Origin: Ligustrum vulgare
Taxonomy: Eukaryota > Streptophyta > Magnoliopsida > Lamiales > Oleaceae
Assembly (NCBI GenBank): GCA_963555705.1
Contig: OY743184.1
Location: forward strand, 20,263,859 to 20,327,858
Direction of reading: 5' to 3'
Length of the DNA: 64,000 nucleotides
Part shown: in pieces, positions 1 to 11,005 of the stretch
How positions within the stretch are numbered: the first letter of the stretch is position 1
Layout of the letters: every line of letters starts with the position of its first letter
Notes under the pieces: model-generated
The model's database searches: none
The model's input: the letters and a program-made list of their open reading frames with translations, nothing else
Told to the model about the DNA's origin: nothing
Made by a program: the position numbers and the translations under genes

Positions 1-455
1 TTAGAATATTTTTGGGGAGATTGAGGCCCTATACATATAGATTATTAGAGAAAAAGAAAGAGAAGATGAATGAGGGATCTATTGGAGATTAAAGAGGATC
101 CACATATCACTTCATCTCATATTCATTACCTTGGAACAAAAACTAGGGTTATCATTGGAGATTTCATCAGGGTTGAAGATCAAGCGCGGAGATGGAGTCA
201 TATTATTTGATATTCCATCTTTTGTATTGATTTTTGTCTTTTTATCATGCTAGGCTACATTAATTTTGTGCTAGGTTTCTGATGATTCTTATATTATAAA
301 ACTTTAAATTTTTTTCTTGTTTTTGACATTAAGACATGTTTTGGTTTTGAACGATTATTATGAGCTTTCTTTTATTTATGATTATTTGACCAATAATTGT
401 ATGACTCTTAGACTTTTTTTTAGAATCGATAGATCGAAAATAAGTTAGACATGAT

Positions 456-722
456 AATAATTGCCGTAATGTTTGATAGGAAATAGGAATACACCGAGGC
501 ATTATGTGATATTTAAGTATTCACAAATCTTTAATGCATTCTTGTATATTTACATCCGTCATAGAGATATAGTCGGTCACATATATGAATAATTTCCGTA
601 ATGTTCGATAGGAGATAGGAATACACTGAGGCATTATGTGATATTTAAGTGTTCACAAATCTTTAATGCATTCTTGTATGTTCACATCCATCATAGAGAT
701 ATAGTCGGTCACATATATGAAT
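456..722. repeat. Tandem duplication, two 132-bp units, in LTR-like AT-rich sequence
   Basis: Units 456-587 and 588-722 are near-identical. Each contains the same order of blocks (GTAATG.TTCGATAGGA.ATAGGAAT, then a GGCATTATGTGATATTTAAG block, then ATAGTCGGTCACATATATGAAT). The surrounding 1-900 has no gene. Its composition resembles the LTR or untranslated part of a decayed retroelement, but I could not find element ends. Confidence 0.8.
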
Positions 723-904
723 ATGTTTAACTCTACTCAAAAGAGATTATTAAGCAAAATAGGATTATTGATCTTCATAATTGAATTGTATTGTCAAATT
801 CAAATGTTTGAATTAAAGGAGAATAGTATAAGTGGATTTAGGATCCTAGTACATTTTTTAAATTAGATTTTTGTTATAGAAATCGCATTCATTGTAGAAA
901 AGGT

Positions 905-1035
905 TTTTTGGTGCTCCCAGGGGACACCATAAAAACACCCACCCGCCTAATGGCGGGTAGGGAGTAGGTGTTAGGTAGGGACCAGTAACACCCCCATAGA
1001 AGGGACACTTGCCCATAATGGGCACCAGGACACTT
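905..1035. other. GC-rich island with short palindromes, unidentified
   Basis: A 130-bp GC-rich block lies in AT-rich flanks. It holds small perfect palindromes (CCCGCCTAATGGCGGG and TGCCCATAATGGGCA) and several GGGACAC/GGACAC words. It looks like a small hairpin-forming insert. No coding potential or known family was recognised. Confidence 0.4.
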
Positions 1036-3020
1036 TAAAATTTCTATTTATTGTAGTCTTGCATTAGTTACATTCATCGTAATCTTGCATTGATTTAGTT
1101 ATTCAAAGTTAATTAGTTTAAACTGATAAACCACAACTTATCTATTCCGGTTAATACTAAATTAAATTGATGTGCCTTGGTTCATTGTTCTTCCTTTGGC
1201 ACATATTGATTTCGTCTTTCTTCTCGTGGGAAATATTCCAACAAGAATTGAAACTAAAATTTTGACTGATAATATTTATGTCCAATACTGCATACCAAAA
1301 TGCACTATCCATATAGGATGGTATTATTTGTAATATCCAGGACAGTATTATTTTTAATAATGTATAGATTCTGATTATCCTATATTTAGTATCTGCAAAA
1401 TTAATGGTTATGATAGCCTACACTAGTTCCTCAACTGGCTTGTGCAGTAGACTCTTCCAACTATGGCTTTCTGAATTATCGTCCTCTTCTTCCATACTGT
1501 CTCGACCGGTGGCTGAGAGCCCTTTAGGGGACCCTCCCGGATGTATAGGGCCTTGTGTGGAGCCAGAATGTGCAACATTGTCCTTGCATTGGTCTTGCGT
1601 TAACCGCGAGCAACTCGACGTATCATTCGACGAAGTATGAAGCTTACGGATATGAAGCCTGTATTTCTGAAATCACAATACACATTCTCATCATAGCCAA
1701 CCCCAAATTCATTCAATAAGACTTAGAGACCATGTATGATCAAATGTGAAGTTAATTATTTTGACACAAGCATAAAAGGTATTTTCAATATAAGTAACTT
1801 TTTTCACTTAAAAGTAAGAAAAAAGTTATATATCTTTACATGTTTAGAAACAAGCTCCCATTATAACCTACAAGGTGAAGCAAAATGGAATGAGTTTGGT
1901 AGTATATACCTGCAAATGGCTTTTCACTTCATCATTCGTGAGTCCATCTACTTTCATGAGTTCTCTAATTTGCTTTGGTGTAGCCACTAGGAAAAACATA
2001 AACCCACGATTAAAATCACTTAAGACAACTCAAAATCTTATTAAATTGTATATTTCAGTCCATCATTGCACACCAAACACGAATTTAAGAATCATTTCGT
2101 TACACTTCGGTTTATGTTTCTTTCTAATATTGTATGCCGATATTTAGTTTTCTCAACCAGAATTCATAAATGTATATACTTCCCTAGGAAACAAAGCACT
2201 TCACCATATTACTGAATAACATTGTCCAACAAACTGTATTCCTACAGTATCAATCATTTACTCTAAAAGTTTAAGCTGTTAGAGAAGAGTAACAAGTGGA
2301 GTACGAGTTTAAAATGTCTCAACACATCCACTCGGAGAACGAGTTTATGTTTTGATGACATGTCTAACACGGGGACATTTTTTTTAAAAAAATGAGTGAC
2401 ATCAAGACTTGAAAACATAGACACGGATGCCACATTACCCATCTACTTTGAAACCATTGTCTTTAGAAGAGAAGCCACATGTATTATTTAAATTTTGTGT
2501 TCGATAACCCCCGAACCAAAGAGAAGGATAAAGGACAATATAGAGGATAATTAAAGGAATCACCTTGTGCACCTTCAAGCTGATGGAGTACACTTACAAA
2601 TCTCTTGTGCAACTCAGTCGACCAACACCTCCTCTGTTTCTTCTAAAGTTGGTGCTGCTGTTGTGCCATACAATTACCAGAATTGGACAGGGATAGACTA
2701 TGATGCATAATCATCTCCTTCTCAACCTCAACTGTTCCATTACATGGTTTCTGAAATGGAACAATTTTTTTCTCCTTAGCATTTCCATTTTCTTCTTTGT
2801 CATACTTCTACAGTCAAATATCACATTACAAAAATAAATAATAATTATTACAATGCACAAACATTAATGTTAACCATCTTATCTAAAAGCTTGTGCAATT
2901 AGGGACGAGGCAAGTTTGTTTACTTAAATTGTCTTCAACATGTTATTTTCTTGAAATATGACTTCAACAAACCTCTCATGTGTAGGCCGTATTTATATTT
3001 ATCTCAAAGTCTAACATGTT

Positions 3021-3728
3021 GGTAAATTGAATAAATACTTACTGAACTTTGGAAATGGAAATATTTACTCACTCAACTTTGAAAGGAAAACAAATACTCA
3101 CCAAACTTCTTATTCTGTCAACCATCCATCACCGTAAACGTTCAATTTAGCTCTTCTTTGGTTCTATTTAAAATTTTCTCTTTTTCTACAATACTCAATC
3201 TCAGCCATCTATTAAAAGTCAAGTACACAATATTTGACTTTTCAATCAAATCTCAATCATATATTCTAATAAAATCACTATTCATTTTTAAAAAATCTTT
3301 TAAAACAATACCAAACACACACTTAAAAAAAAACTAACATACTTTCTCATGTGTCTCACGACGTCCCTCATGGAACCCATTTGTCAAGTTTATTTGAACA
3401 TGTCAGCACCTCTTAACTCTCAAACACACCTTATACAAGACTTTGCAACATCAAGATAGGGAGAAATGAGCCTTTGCAAGTTGCAACATCAGAATAAGGC
3501 GTGTTTGGGGGTTAAGGGTGTTGACGTGTTCAAATAAACTTGGCAATTGGGTGCCATGAGGGAAGTTGTGAAACACGTGTGAAAGTCTGTTATCTTTTGA
3601 AACTTGGACGTTTACGGTGATGGATGGTCGATAGAATAAGAAGTTCGATGAGTATTTGTTTTCCTTTCAAAGTTGGGTGAGTAAGTATTTTCATTTTCAA
3701 AGTTCGGTGAGTGTTTGTTCATTTTACC
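3021..3728. mobile_element. Foldback/MITE-like element with long inverted arms
   Basis: The left arm (from GGTAAATTGAATAAATAC at 3021) and the right arm (ending GTTCATTTTACC at 3728) are inverted repeats. They share blocks such as AACTTTGAAAGGAAAACAAA and CCATCCATCACCGTAAACG. Inner parts of the arms also pair (CAAGTTTATTTGAACA). The left arm holds about 160 bp not matched on the right. No coding capacity and no clear target duplication were seen, so the superfamily is open. It sits in intron 2 of HHO copy 1. Confidence 0.75.
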
Positions 3729-4664
3729 CTCATACATGAACATAAAGTTTCGTAAGTGGGTTGTTTGAAAATACAAAAGTAATACCACATTATTCAAAAT
3801 CTCATTTTTTAAAACTCATTTTCAACAACATTTTATCAATAAAATGATCTATACTAAAACTCAAAAAGATTCTCTATTTTTTAACCACGTGTTTTCCAAA
3901 TATTTAATATTACAAACTGTATTATTTTAAATAATGGGTCTAAAACATGGACTAAAATGAGTAAACCTAACTCTTAATATAGTTTATTGTATTTTCATTT
4001 TTATTTGACATGATTTTACCTTGACAAAACTCATGACTTTTATGTTATCACGTTGAACCAGCTCATCTAAAAGCCTGTACTCGTAAATGGAATAGAAATG
4101 TGGCTATATTGCCACCACTAAAATTACTTCCTACACTACAAATTTAAAATTTTGATTTATTTACTAAAATATGCATACATAAAATTACATAGATAACCTT
4201 TTAATTTTATCTCACTAATTTTTTATGCACACCACAATCTCTCAAATCATCTCCTTCTCTACTTTACTCTTCTTTATATTTGTTCTTCTTGTTATTTATA
4301 ATTATTGTTTTTCAATACCAAGTTAATTATAATGGATACAGGTACAATAATTCCATATGATTTCTCAAATAATCACACTCTTGATTCACCAATATAAAAC
4401 TGGAGTAAAAATCACACAAACTTGGATGCCACTTACTGATTTTCTTTTTGACATTATGCATAACCTTCATTCTCATTGTCAGGTCGTTCTGCTTTTTTAG
4501 CACAACAATCTCAAAAATAATTTTCTCAGATAGTTCTTGTTATTCTATAATCCTGACTCTAATATTTTTTCTTGCCTCATATAGACTTGGGATTCTTCAA
4601 CTACATATTATTGTCTTCACAGTCAAGCGTTTTCTTCAACCATAACTGAAGACTCAAGTGACAG

Positions 4665-5598
4665 TGATGTGATTAGGAAAAGAACCTAATAATGTTATGA
4701 TTCGGGACGAATCATCTTAAAGGAAGAGGGGATGATGTGATCCGGAAAATGCGTCAAAAAAATGAGAAATCAAGATATGGGCAATTCAACAATATTCTAC
4801 ATGGGAAAATGAACAAGTTTCGTGTTGGGCTCTAGTCAAGATTCAATTCACGCCAAAGGGTCAGATATCAAGGCAGAAGGGCTTTTACGGCCGTAACTTT
4901 CATAATTACGGCCGTAACATTATCAGTGCACAATTTGGGGAGAACAGGATTTACGGCCGTAACTTTGGTTCTCACGGCCGTAACATGGAATTTCACGGTC
5001 GTAACATCAATCTTCACAGCCGTAACTAATATTGAGACATTTTGATCAGAGAAGGACTTACGGCCGTAAGCGGCGCGAATCAGATTTTCGGGATTTTTAG
5101 TATTTCAGTTGATTTGTATTTCCTTTATTGGTTTTTAATTATTTTTCCAATTTTGGTAATTTTGGTAATTTTAGTTATTTTAGCTATTTTAGCATAATTA
5201 GAATTCTATTCAGAGTCAGTTAGCGATTAGGTCTTATTTTGCCTATTTATATGCTTTTCCATTCAATGTAAAAAGAAGACTTTTGATGAATAAAATTATT
5301 GAGTGTTTTTACTCTCTTTAAAGGTGAGGATTTCCCCTTTAAATAACGAACTTATCAAGATTCAAATCTTGTGGCGTTCAAAACAGTTGAACTTATCAAG
5401 GATCTGGACATTCCTTGTGGCGTTCCCCCTTTGTGGTTCTTATCTCCGCATCGTAACGAGTCTCGGGTTTAATATACCCCTGGTTCTTGCGTCGTGAGGT
5501 CGGGGTTGCATTGTTATCGTCCGTTCCAACCTGAATTCGGAACTTTCCAAGCGTTATTCCGCGAGCTACGACGAGGACCCCCTCTCAGGTTCTCATCA
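4665..5598 (+). repeat. 5' LTR of the 4.0-kb element
   Basis: 934 bp, TG...CA ends. A TATA-like CCTATTTATATGC lies near 5240. The polypurine/LTR-start block recurs internally about 68 bp downstream (TTAAAGGAAGAGGGGATGATG at about 4718-4740), a small tandem duplication of the LTR edge. It contains the TTACGGCCGTAA cluster at 4884-5070. Confidence 0.93.
4884..5070. repeat. TTACGGCCGTAA motif cluster (5' LTR of 4.0-kb element)
   Basis: Seven copies of the near-palindrome (T)TACGGCCGTAA, some with one change (ACGGTCGTAAC, ACAGCCGTAAC). The first five are separated by short spacers; the last (5058-5070) stands apart. Confidence 0.9.
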
Positions 5599-6176
5599 TA
5601 TGGTGTCAGAGCTGGACTCTGAATTCAGGTTCTTGTTTTTTTCTATCCAGTTTGATTTTTATGTTTATCATCGAGTCTCATAAAAATCATCCATATCCTA
5701 TTTTTGTTATTTGAGTCTTTGTTTTCAATTTTTCTTATTCTTCTTACCAGAAATTTTTTTCGTTATTTGATCCATACAAAAATCCATCAAAAATTCAATC
5801 TTGTTTATTTTACTCGATTCTTATCCAAATCCTATCATGTTTGTTTTGTTGCGTTCGTGTCAAATTTTCGGATTTTATTAATTCCGGAAATTCATCATAA
5901 TTCAAAAAAAAAAAAAAAAAAAGTCACTCCGAAATTCAAAAACCACTTTCTTGAATTTCCTTAAATTCTTAATAATTCCTTGCCTTCCAAGTCAAATTAA
6001 GATTCTTGATATAAGATCCTTTCTAGTCAAAATTCAAGAACCACTTTCTTGAATTTCTTTAAAATTCTTGATATTGTTTTCCTTTTCGAGTCAACATTAA
6101 ATTCCTTCTTGATATTTGTCAATATCTGGACCCTCTTATTTTGAGTCTCTCAAATTTTTGAAAGTTACATAAATGG

Positions 6177-7490
6177 ATGAATTATGAGTTCGATCCTACC
6201 TTCCAGACTAGGTGTCATGTGGGCAGTAAAGTTAAAGTGTGCAATATTATTATTGATAAGGAGTATTATTGCGATCTGGCCAGTACCACCATGGTTGAGG
6301 AGTTGGGCTTACCTTTACTACCACATCCCAATCCTTATAGGCTGACGTGGTTAAAGGAGTGTGGGCAGGTAAATGTAACCCATGGGGTTATGGTGAAATT
6401 GACACTTGGAAGATATAGCGATGAACTGTGGTGTGATGTGGTGCCTCTAGAATCTTGTGACATCTTGTTGAGTAGATCGTGGAAGTGTGAGAGGAAAGCA
6501 GTCTACGATAAGCGTAGGAATATATATAAATTTGTTAAGGATGGGAAAAGTATTAAGCTTATGCAGTTAACCCCAGAACAAATACTTGAAGAGAAAGTAT
6601 TGCGAGAAAAGAGAGATGAGCAAAGAAAATTCGGAGATGATGAATGGAGTATGAAGGATGAATTCATGGAGATGACCAAGAAATTAATACAGTTAAATGA
6701 AGAGATAAAGGCACAAGAGGCTAGAAAAAAGTTGGCAGAGTTGCAAGAGAGAGAAAGGGGAAGAGAGGAGGTAGTTAAATCACAAGAAAAACCTTCAGAT
6801 ATGATTCTTAAGAAGAAGGAGGGAGACTTGAGGAACGAGTTAGAAGAGGAGGTGCCTAATCATGTCGATAAAATTATTTATGAGGTGATGCATGAGCAAA
6901 AGCATGAGAAATTAGGAAAGGTGATTGAGCCCAGAAATTTAGAAGTGGAGGTTGAGTGTGCGAAAAAAGAAATTGAAGTAGTTGATCAAACTCCGAGTCT
7001 TGAAGTACAAAATAAAATTGTGGAAGAGGAGATTGAAAATAACATTGTTGACAATGATAGGAATGAATTGGAAGTTGGGGTAGAACTTCAACATTTGAAT
7101 GTTGAAATTGTCAATAAAAATATTGAAGAGGTGGTTGAATATGAAAAATTAGAAGAAGTGGTTGAGAAAAAAGAAGAGAATGAGCAAGAAAGTATATTGA
7201 CTTTTAGAGGCGACGAGAAGGGCCTCGTGGTGGGAAAAGAAGTTGTGGAGGTTTTGTATCATGAGTACAAGGATCCATACCTTGTACATGGAGACACTAA
7301 CATTTCCCTCCCCATTATATTTCAATCTTTCTTGCAGGTTTCTTACACTTGGGAGCTTGAATCACACCAATCATGGCAATTCAAGCTCGTGCTTCAATAC
7401 CTTCATGTTTACCCATTGAAGGAGTACTATTGGTTGATCATAAGGCATGGAGGAAATTTTTTTCCGTTTGATCCAGAAGGTACAATCTGA
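6177..7490 (+). CDS. Retrotransposon protein: degenerate aspartic-protease-like domain plus acidic coiled coil
   Basis: 437 codons from ATG at 6177 with no interruption. Residues about 12-135 align by pattern with the Gypsy gag-type retropepsin domain: a substrate-fold strand VCNIIIDKEYY, then LASTTMVEELGLPLLPHPNP, CDVVPLESCDILLSRSW and a late KLMQLTPEQ. The usual catalytic D-(S/T/G)-G triplet is replaced by DKE, so protease activity is unlikely. Residues about 135-350 are very rich in Glu, Lys and Val/Ile in heptad-like order (coiled coil expected). The C-terminal ~75 residues are aromatic-rich and unrecognised. This is the only protein of the element. An intact frame with a lost active site suggests either very recent insertion or a non-enzymatic role. 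Confidence 0.75.
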   Translation: MNYEFDPTFQTRCHVGSKVKVCNIIIDKEYYCDLASTTMVEELGLPLLPHPNPYRLTWLKECGQVNVTHGVMVKLTLGRYSDELWCDVVPLESCDILLSRSWKCERKAVYDKRRNIYKFVKDGKSIKLMQLTPEQILEEKVLREKRDEQRKFGDDEWSMKDEFMEMTKKLIQLNEEIKAQEARKKLAELQERERGREEVVKSQEKPSDMILKKKEGDLRNELEEEVPNHVDKIIYEVMHEQKHEKLGKVIEPRNLEVEVECAKKEIEVVDQTPSLEVQNKIVEEEIENNIVDNDRNELEVGVELQHLNVEIVNKNIEEVVEYEKLEEVVEKKEENEQESILTFRGDEKGLVVGKEVVEVLYHEYKDPYLVHGDTNISLPIIFQSFLQVSYTWELESHQSWQFKLVLQYLHVYPLKEYYWLIIRHGGNFFPFDPEGTI

Positions 7491-7729
7491 TTTTTCAAGA
7501 ACAATACCATGATTCAGGATGAATCATCCTAAAGAAGGAGGGAATTGTACGAATCAGGGTGGGCTTGACGGGAAAATCTATAATTCAAGCCAAAACAAGA
7601 AGTCAACCAGGTTCGGAGAACGTCAAAGATCATACATTGTTTGTACGAAGAAGGTTTGAGGCTAAACCAAGTAAGCAAGCCAAGAACAGCTTTATGATTT
7701 GGAACGAATCATCTTAAAGGAAGAGGGGA

Positions 7730-8675
7730 TGATGTGATTAGGAAAAGAACCTAACAATGTTATGATTCGGGACGAATCATCTTAAAGGAAGAGGGGATGA
7801 CGTGATCCGGAAAATGCGTCACAAAAATGAGAAATCAAGATATGTGCAATTCAACAATATTCTACATGGGAAAATGAACAAGTTTTGTGTTGGGCTCGAG
7901 TCAAGATTCAATTCACGTCAAAGGGTCAGAAATCAAGGCAGAAGGGCTTTTACGGCCGTAACTTTCATAATTACGGCCGTAACATTATCAGTGCACAATT
8001 TGGGGAGAACAGGATTTACGGCCGTAACTTTGGTTCTCACGGCCGTAACATGAAATTTCACGGCCGTAACATCAATCTTCACGGCCGTAACTAATATTGA
8101 GACATTTTGATCAGAGAAGGACTTACGGCTGTAAGTCCGAATTTTACGGTCGTAAGCGGCGCGAATCAGATTTTCGGGATTTTTAGTATTTCAGTTGATT
8201 TGTATTTCCTTTATTGGTTTTTAATTATTTTTCCAATTTTGGTAATTTTAGTTATTTTAGCTATTTTAGCATAATTAGAATTCTATTCAGAGTCAGTTAG
8301 CGATTAGGTCTTATTTTGCCTATTTATATACTTTTTCATTCAATGTAAAAAGAAGACTTTTGATGAATAAAATTATTGAGTGTTTTTACTTTCTTTAAAG
8401 GTGAGGATTTCCCCTTTAAACAACGAACTTATCAAGATTCAAATCTTGTGGCGTTCAAAACAGTTGAACTTACCAAGGATCTGGACATTCCTTGTGGCGT
8501 TCCCCCTTTGTGGTTCTTATCTCCGCATCGTAACGGGTCTCGAGTTTAATATACCCCTGGTTCTTGCGTCGTGAGGTCGGGGTTGCATTGTTATCGTCTG
8601 TTCCAACCTGAATTGAAAACTTTCCAAGCGTTATTCCGCGAGCTACGACGAGGACCCCCTCCCGGGTTCTCATCA
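7730..8675 (+). repeat. 3' LTR of the 4.0-kb element
   Basis: 946 bp, nearly identical to the 5' LTR. The main difference is a short extra segment with an additional motif copy near 8132-8157. Confidence 0.93.
7949..8157. repeat. TTACGGCCGTAA motif cluster (3' LTR of 4.0-kb element)
   Basis: Eight copies of the motif or one-base variants, in the same layout as the 5' LTR plus one extra copy in the inserted segment (TTACGGTCGTAAG). Confidence 0.9.
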
Positions 8676-8985
8676 GACAGTGTGTCTGTAAGCCCGGATT
8701 CATTGAAAACTTTGACTACTTGTTCATGGAAAATTGCATTTCCTTTTGGTGGTAAGGTGCAAGCCATCCATTAAGATTTTTTTTTTCTGCCAACCTACTG
8801 GACTAAAAGATGGCTTCATTATGGAGTCCCCAGACAATACAATTTGATGAGGCTTCAAACTGAAATTTCTATTTCTTGGACTTAGATCCAACCCGGTCGA
8901 AGTATTTTGCACTGATATTGCCAAGCAAATAGACCCCTTCTTAGAAAGTTCCTTAACCAAAATGGCTAATGAGTTTCCACTTTGC

Positions 8986-9288
8986 CTGTGACTGAGGTTG
9001 AAGAGGGGGAGGTGATGGGGAAGAGGATTGAGAGAAGGGTCTGTGGTCGTGGTGTAAAGATATGGATTTCCCTTTATTTGTTTTAGTTATATATTAGGGA
9101 CATATTGATAATTTTATTATGGTGTATTTATAAAATTCATATTTTAAATGTTGTATAGAAATTAAATATTGTGGTGGTAATATATTTTCCCTACAAATAT
9201 ATTAGTATAAATTGTCATTCAATAATTATTTTGAAAAAAGCAGATTATATATTATAGAAATGACAAAAGAATATTGAATAAATCTTAC
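8986..9288. other. Remainder of HHO copy 1 intron 2, no gene seen
   Basis: AT-rich intron sequence between the decayed exon and HHO exon 2. Apart from splice signals nothing was recognised. Confidence 0.6.
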
Positions 9289-10019
9289 TAATTTTTGGTG
9301 CAAAATGTAGTCTTGATTTCTGATATCAAAATTATTCCCATAGTGAACAGGAGTGCTCCACAGCTGAACAGAAGTCGTCCAATTCTTCTTGTCAATGCAA
9401 CCATTTGACCTTTTTACCCCTCCATCTTCCTCATAATTACTCTTCAATGAAATGCATTGCTCCACGTCTTTTCCCTTCCACTGCAATCCTTCCTCCTTCA
9501 ATCTCTCTATTGCTACAAAAATTCAATAACCCACAAAAAGTATTAACAAATTTTCCAAAAAGAACAAATCTTTGGAGAAAAAAAAAAGGGCACAAAAATT
9601 TATAATTATACCATCCTTTAACATGCTCATTAAGTAAGGAAGTTCACGCTTGAAAGCATCAATTTTTGACTTTTCTAGCTCCAATGCATGAACATAGAAT
9701 TCCAGCTTCGATAATTTCTTGGAAAAATCATCGATGAATGAAACTTCTTTAAGAATTTCAGAAATTTTCTGTGGAACGTTAATTGAAAACACCATATTCA
9801 AATCATCATCCATTTTAACTCTTTTTTCAAGATTCTTTGCCTGTCTTGTGGATGTTTTTGTTTGTGCTTGTGCTTGTGATCTTACACAAAATAACATGCA
9901 TGGAGGAGAGGCGGTGGGGGTGGGTGGAGTGTCTGATTTATGTTCGTTGAGACTTGAAAGGGGTGAAAAATGGGGGAACAAAAGGATTGAGGAAAAACAA
10001 GAAATGAATAGTGGGGACA

Positions 10020-10145
10020 TGTGATCTGATTCCTCCAACAAAAAGTTTGTTTTACAATTTCACAAACATTCGGATTCCCCGTCGCATATTTCGGTTATTT
10101 GCAAAAAGAATCTTTCTAATGTCCAGTTTGGTTAAGCTTGAATTT
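10020..10145 (-). promoter_or_regulatory. Conserved upstream block of HHO copy 1
   Basis: About 120 bp starting near GTGATCTGATTC and running through TCGGTTATTTGCAAAA matches 14568-14695 upstream of copy 2, with small indels. It lies 200-330 bp upstream of the ATG, so 5' UTR or promoter is likely. It belongs to the duplicated unit. No known element was assigned. Confidence 0.5.
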
Positions 10146-10599
10146 TTTTTACTTATAAGTAGATTTCAAAATATTTATTCATTTTTTAGAATTTTTTCAG
10201 TGGACTTGAAAATGAGAAAGAGACCATCTTATCTTAAAAAAGAAAAAATTGTATATAATTTGTTTAGAAACGAAAATATACTTTTATAAACTTAGTCTAT
10301 GTTTGATGGAGATTAAAATCTGTTTTTTAGTCGATTTTGATAAAAGTTGACGAGAAGTGTGGTTAAAAAGTTGTGGAATCCATGAAAAATTATATAGTTA
10401 TAGTAGTCTTTTTAAAACAGACAATTCACGTTTCACGGTGCTTATTCTATATACTGAAAAAGCCTACTCATGAATTCACTATCTCGATATCGGATGCTCA
10501 AGTATTACCTTTTATTCCTCAGATTATATATATTCATGATTAATTATTGAGTTTTTATGATAAAAATCTAATTTTTAATCAAAACTAAACTGAATTACA

Positions 10600-10720
10600 A
10601 GTGGTCCAGGAGAAAGGTTCTCCGAAACAACCAACAGTTGCAAAGTATTCTACAGACGCAGAATACCGCTCAGTTGCATTGATCTGCTACCATGCATAAA
10701 AAAAAAAAAAAAAAATCCAA
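10600..10720 (+). pseudogene. Copia RNase H remnant with A-rich tail
   Basis: A short stretch reads KQPTVAKYSTDAEYRSVA, the Copia RNase H signature (usually SSTEAEYRSLA). It is preceded in another frame by WSRRK. A run of A residues follows at about 10697-10716. It is a tiny isolated relic between the two HHO copies. Confidence 0.6.
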
Positions 10721-11005
10721 TTTTTAAATTATAAAAATGTTTGAACATGCCTTAAAAATGGATAAGAGAAAACTCGGCACCTATTAGAACCAAGTAATAG
10801 TAAAGGTGAAATCGAAACTAAAATCTTGACTAATTGCGCCATTCGATCATGTTCAGTACTACATATCAAGATGCACAATTAGTATAGGACTGCATTATTT
10901 GTAATATGTATGTATTTTGATTCTCAACTGGCTTGTGAAGCAGACCCTTGCAACTGTGACTTTCTAACTTATCATCCTCTTCTTCAATGTTGTCTCGACC
11001 CGTTG

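Larger units (their letters stand above)
4665..8675 (+). mobile_element. Complete non-autonomous LTR retrotransposon (4.0 kb)
   Basis: LTRs at 4665-5598 and 7730-8675 both start TGATGTGATTAGG and end TCTCATCA. The 5-bp target duplication GACAG is exact (4660-4664 and 8676-8680). A primer-binding site TGGTGTCAGAGC (5601-5612) resembles the initiator-Met tRNA type. A polypurine tract AAAGGAAGAGGGGA (7716-7729) touches the 3' LTR. The only long ORF is 6177-7490. No reverse transcriptase or integrase was seen, so mobilisation must come in trans. It is inserted in the decayed exon within intron 2 of HHO copy 1. Confidence 0.95.
4437..8985 (-). pseudogene. Unidentified decayed exon, split by an LTR retrotransposon
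   Basis: On the minus strand, 8985-8681 and 4664-4437 join across the retrotransposon once it and one GACAG copy are removed. The piece starts after an acceptor-like CACAG (8986) and ends at a donor-like GTAAGT (4431-4436). The frame is open for about 85 codons (it includes SGNSLAILVKELSKKGSICL and MDGLHLTTKRKCNF). After that it breaks into short open runs such as VVEESQVYMRQEKILESGL, with several stops and shifts. I do not recognise the protein. It lies inside HHO intron 2, so it is probably a captured or transposed gene fragment. The segment between the two halves belongs to the retrotransposon. Confidence 0.4.
1418..9813 (-). pseudogene. HHO/NIGT1-type GARP transcription factor, copy 1 (nonsense-mutated)
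   Basis: Five exons on the minus strand: 9813-9612, 9512-9289, 2807-2564, 1986-1910 and 1666-1418. Every intron starts GT and ends AG, and the phases fit (332 codons with the stop). The N-terminal exons carry the HHO globular region ([10 protein letters not shown], then AIERLKEE). Exons 3-5 carry the MYB-like GARP domain ([42 protein letters not shown]). In the family these are nuclear, nitrate- and phosphate-responsive repressors. Codon 197 is TAG (2643-2645) where copy 2 has CAG, so a product would end before the DNA-binding domain. The usual WSPELH is WSTELH, and a GG is EG. The C-terminus is otherwise open to its TAG at 1418. Intron 2 is 6.5 kb because of insertions. Identity is secure; loss of function is inferred from the stop. 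Confidence 0.85.

Noticed and set aside
905..1035. A CpG-island-like promoter
   Set aside because: No gene starts nearby; the GC content comes from short palindromes.
4884..5070. Regularly spaced palindromes looking like a CRISPR array
   Set aside because: Units are 12 bp with short near-constant spacers, lie in plant LTRs and are repeated in both LTRs; there are no cas genes and the genome is eukaryotic.
9523..10041. A single 172-codon minus-strand gene
   Set aside because: It is HHO exon 1 extended upstream and into intron 1; exon boundaries match copy 2.
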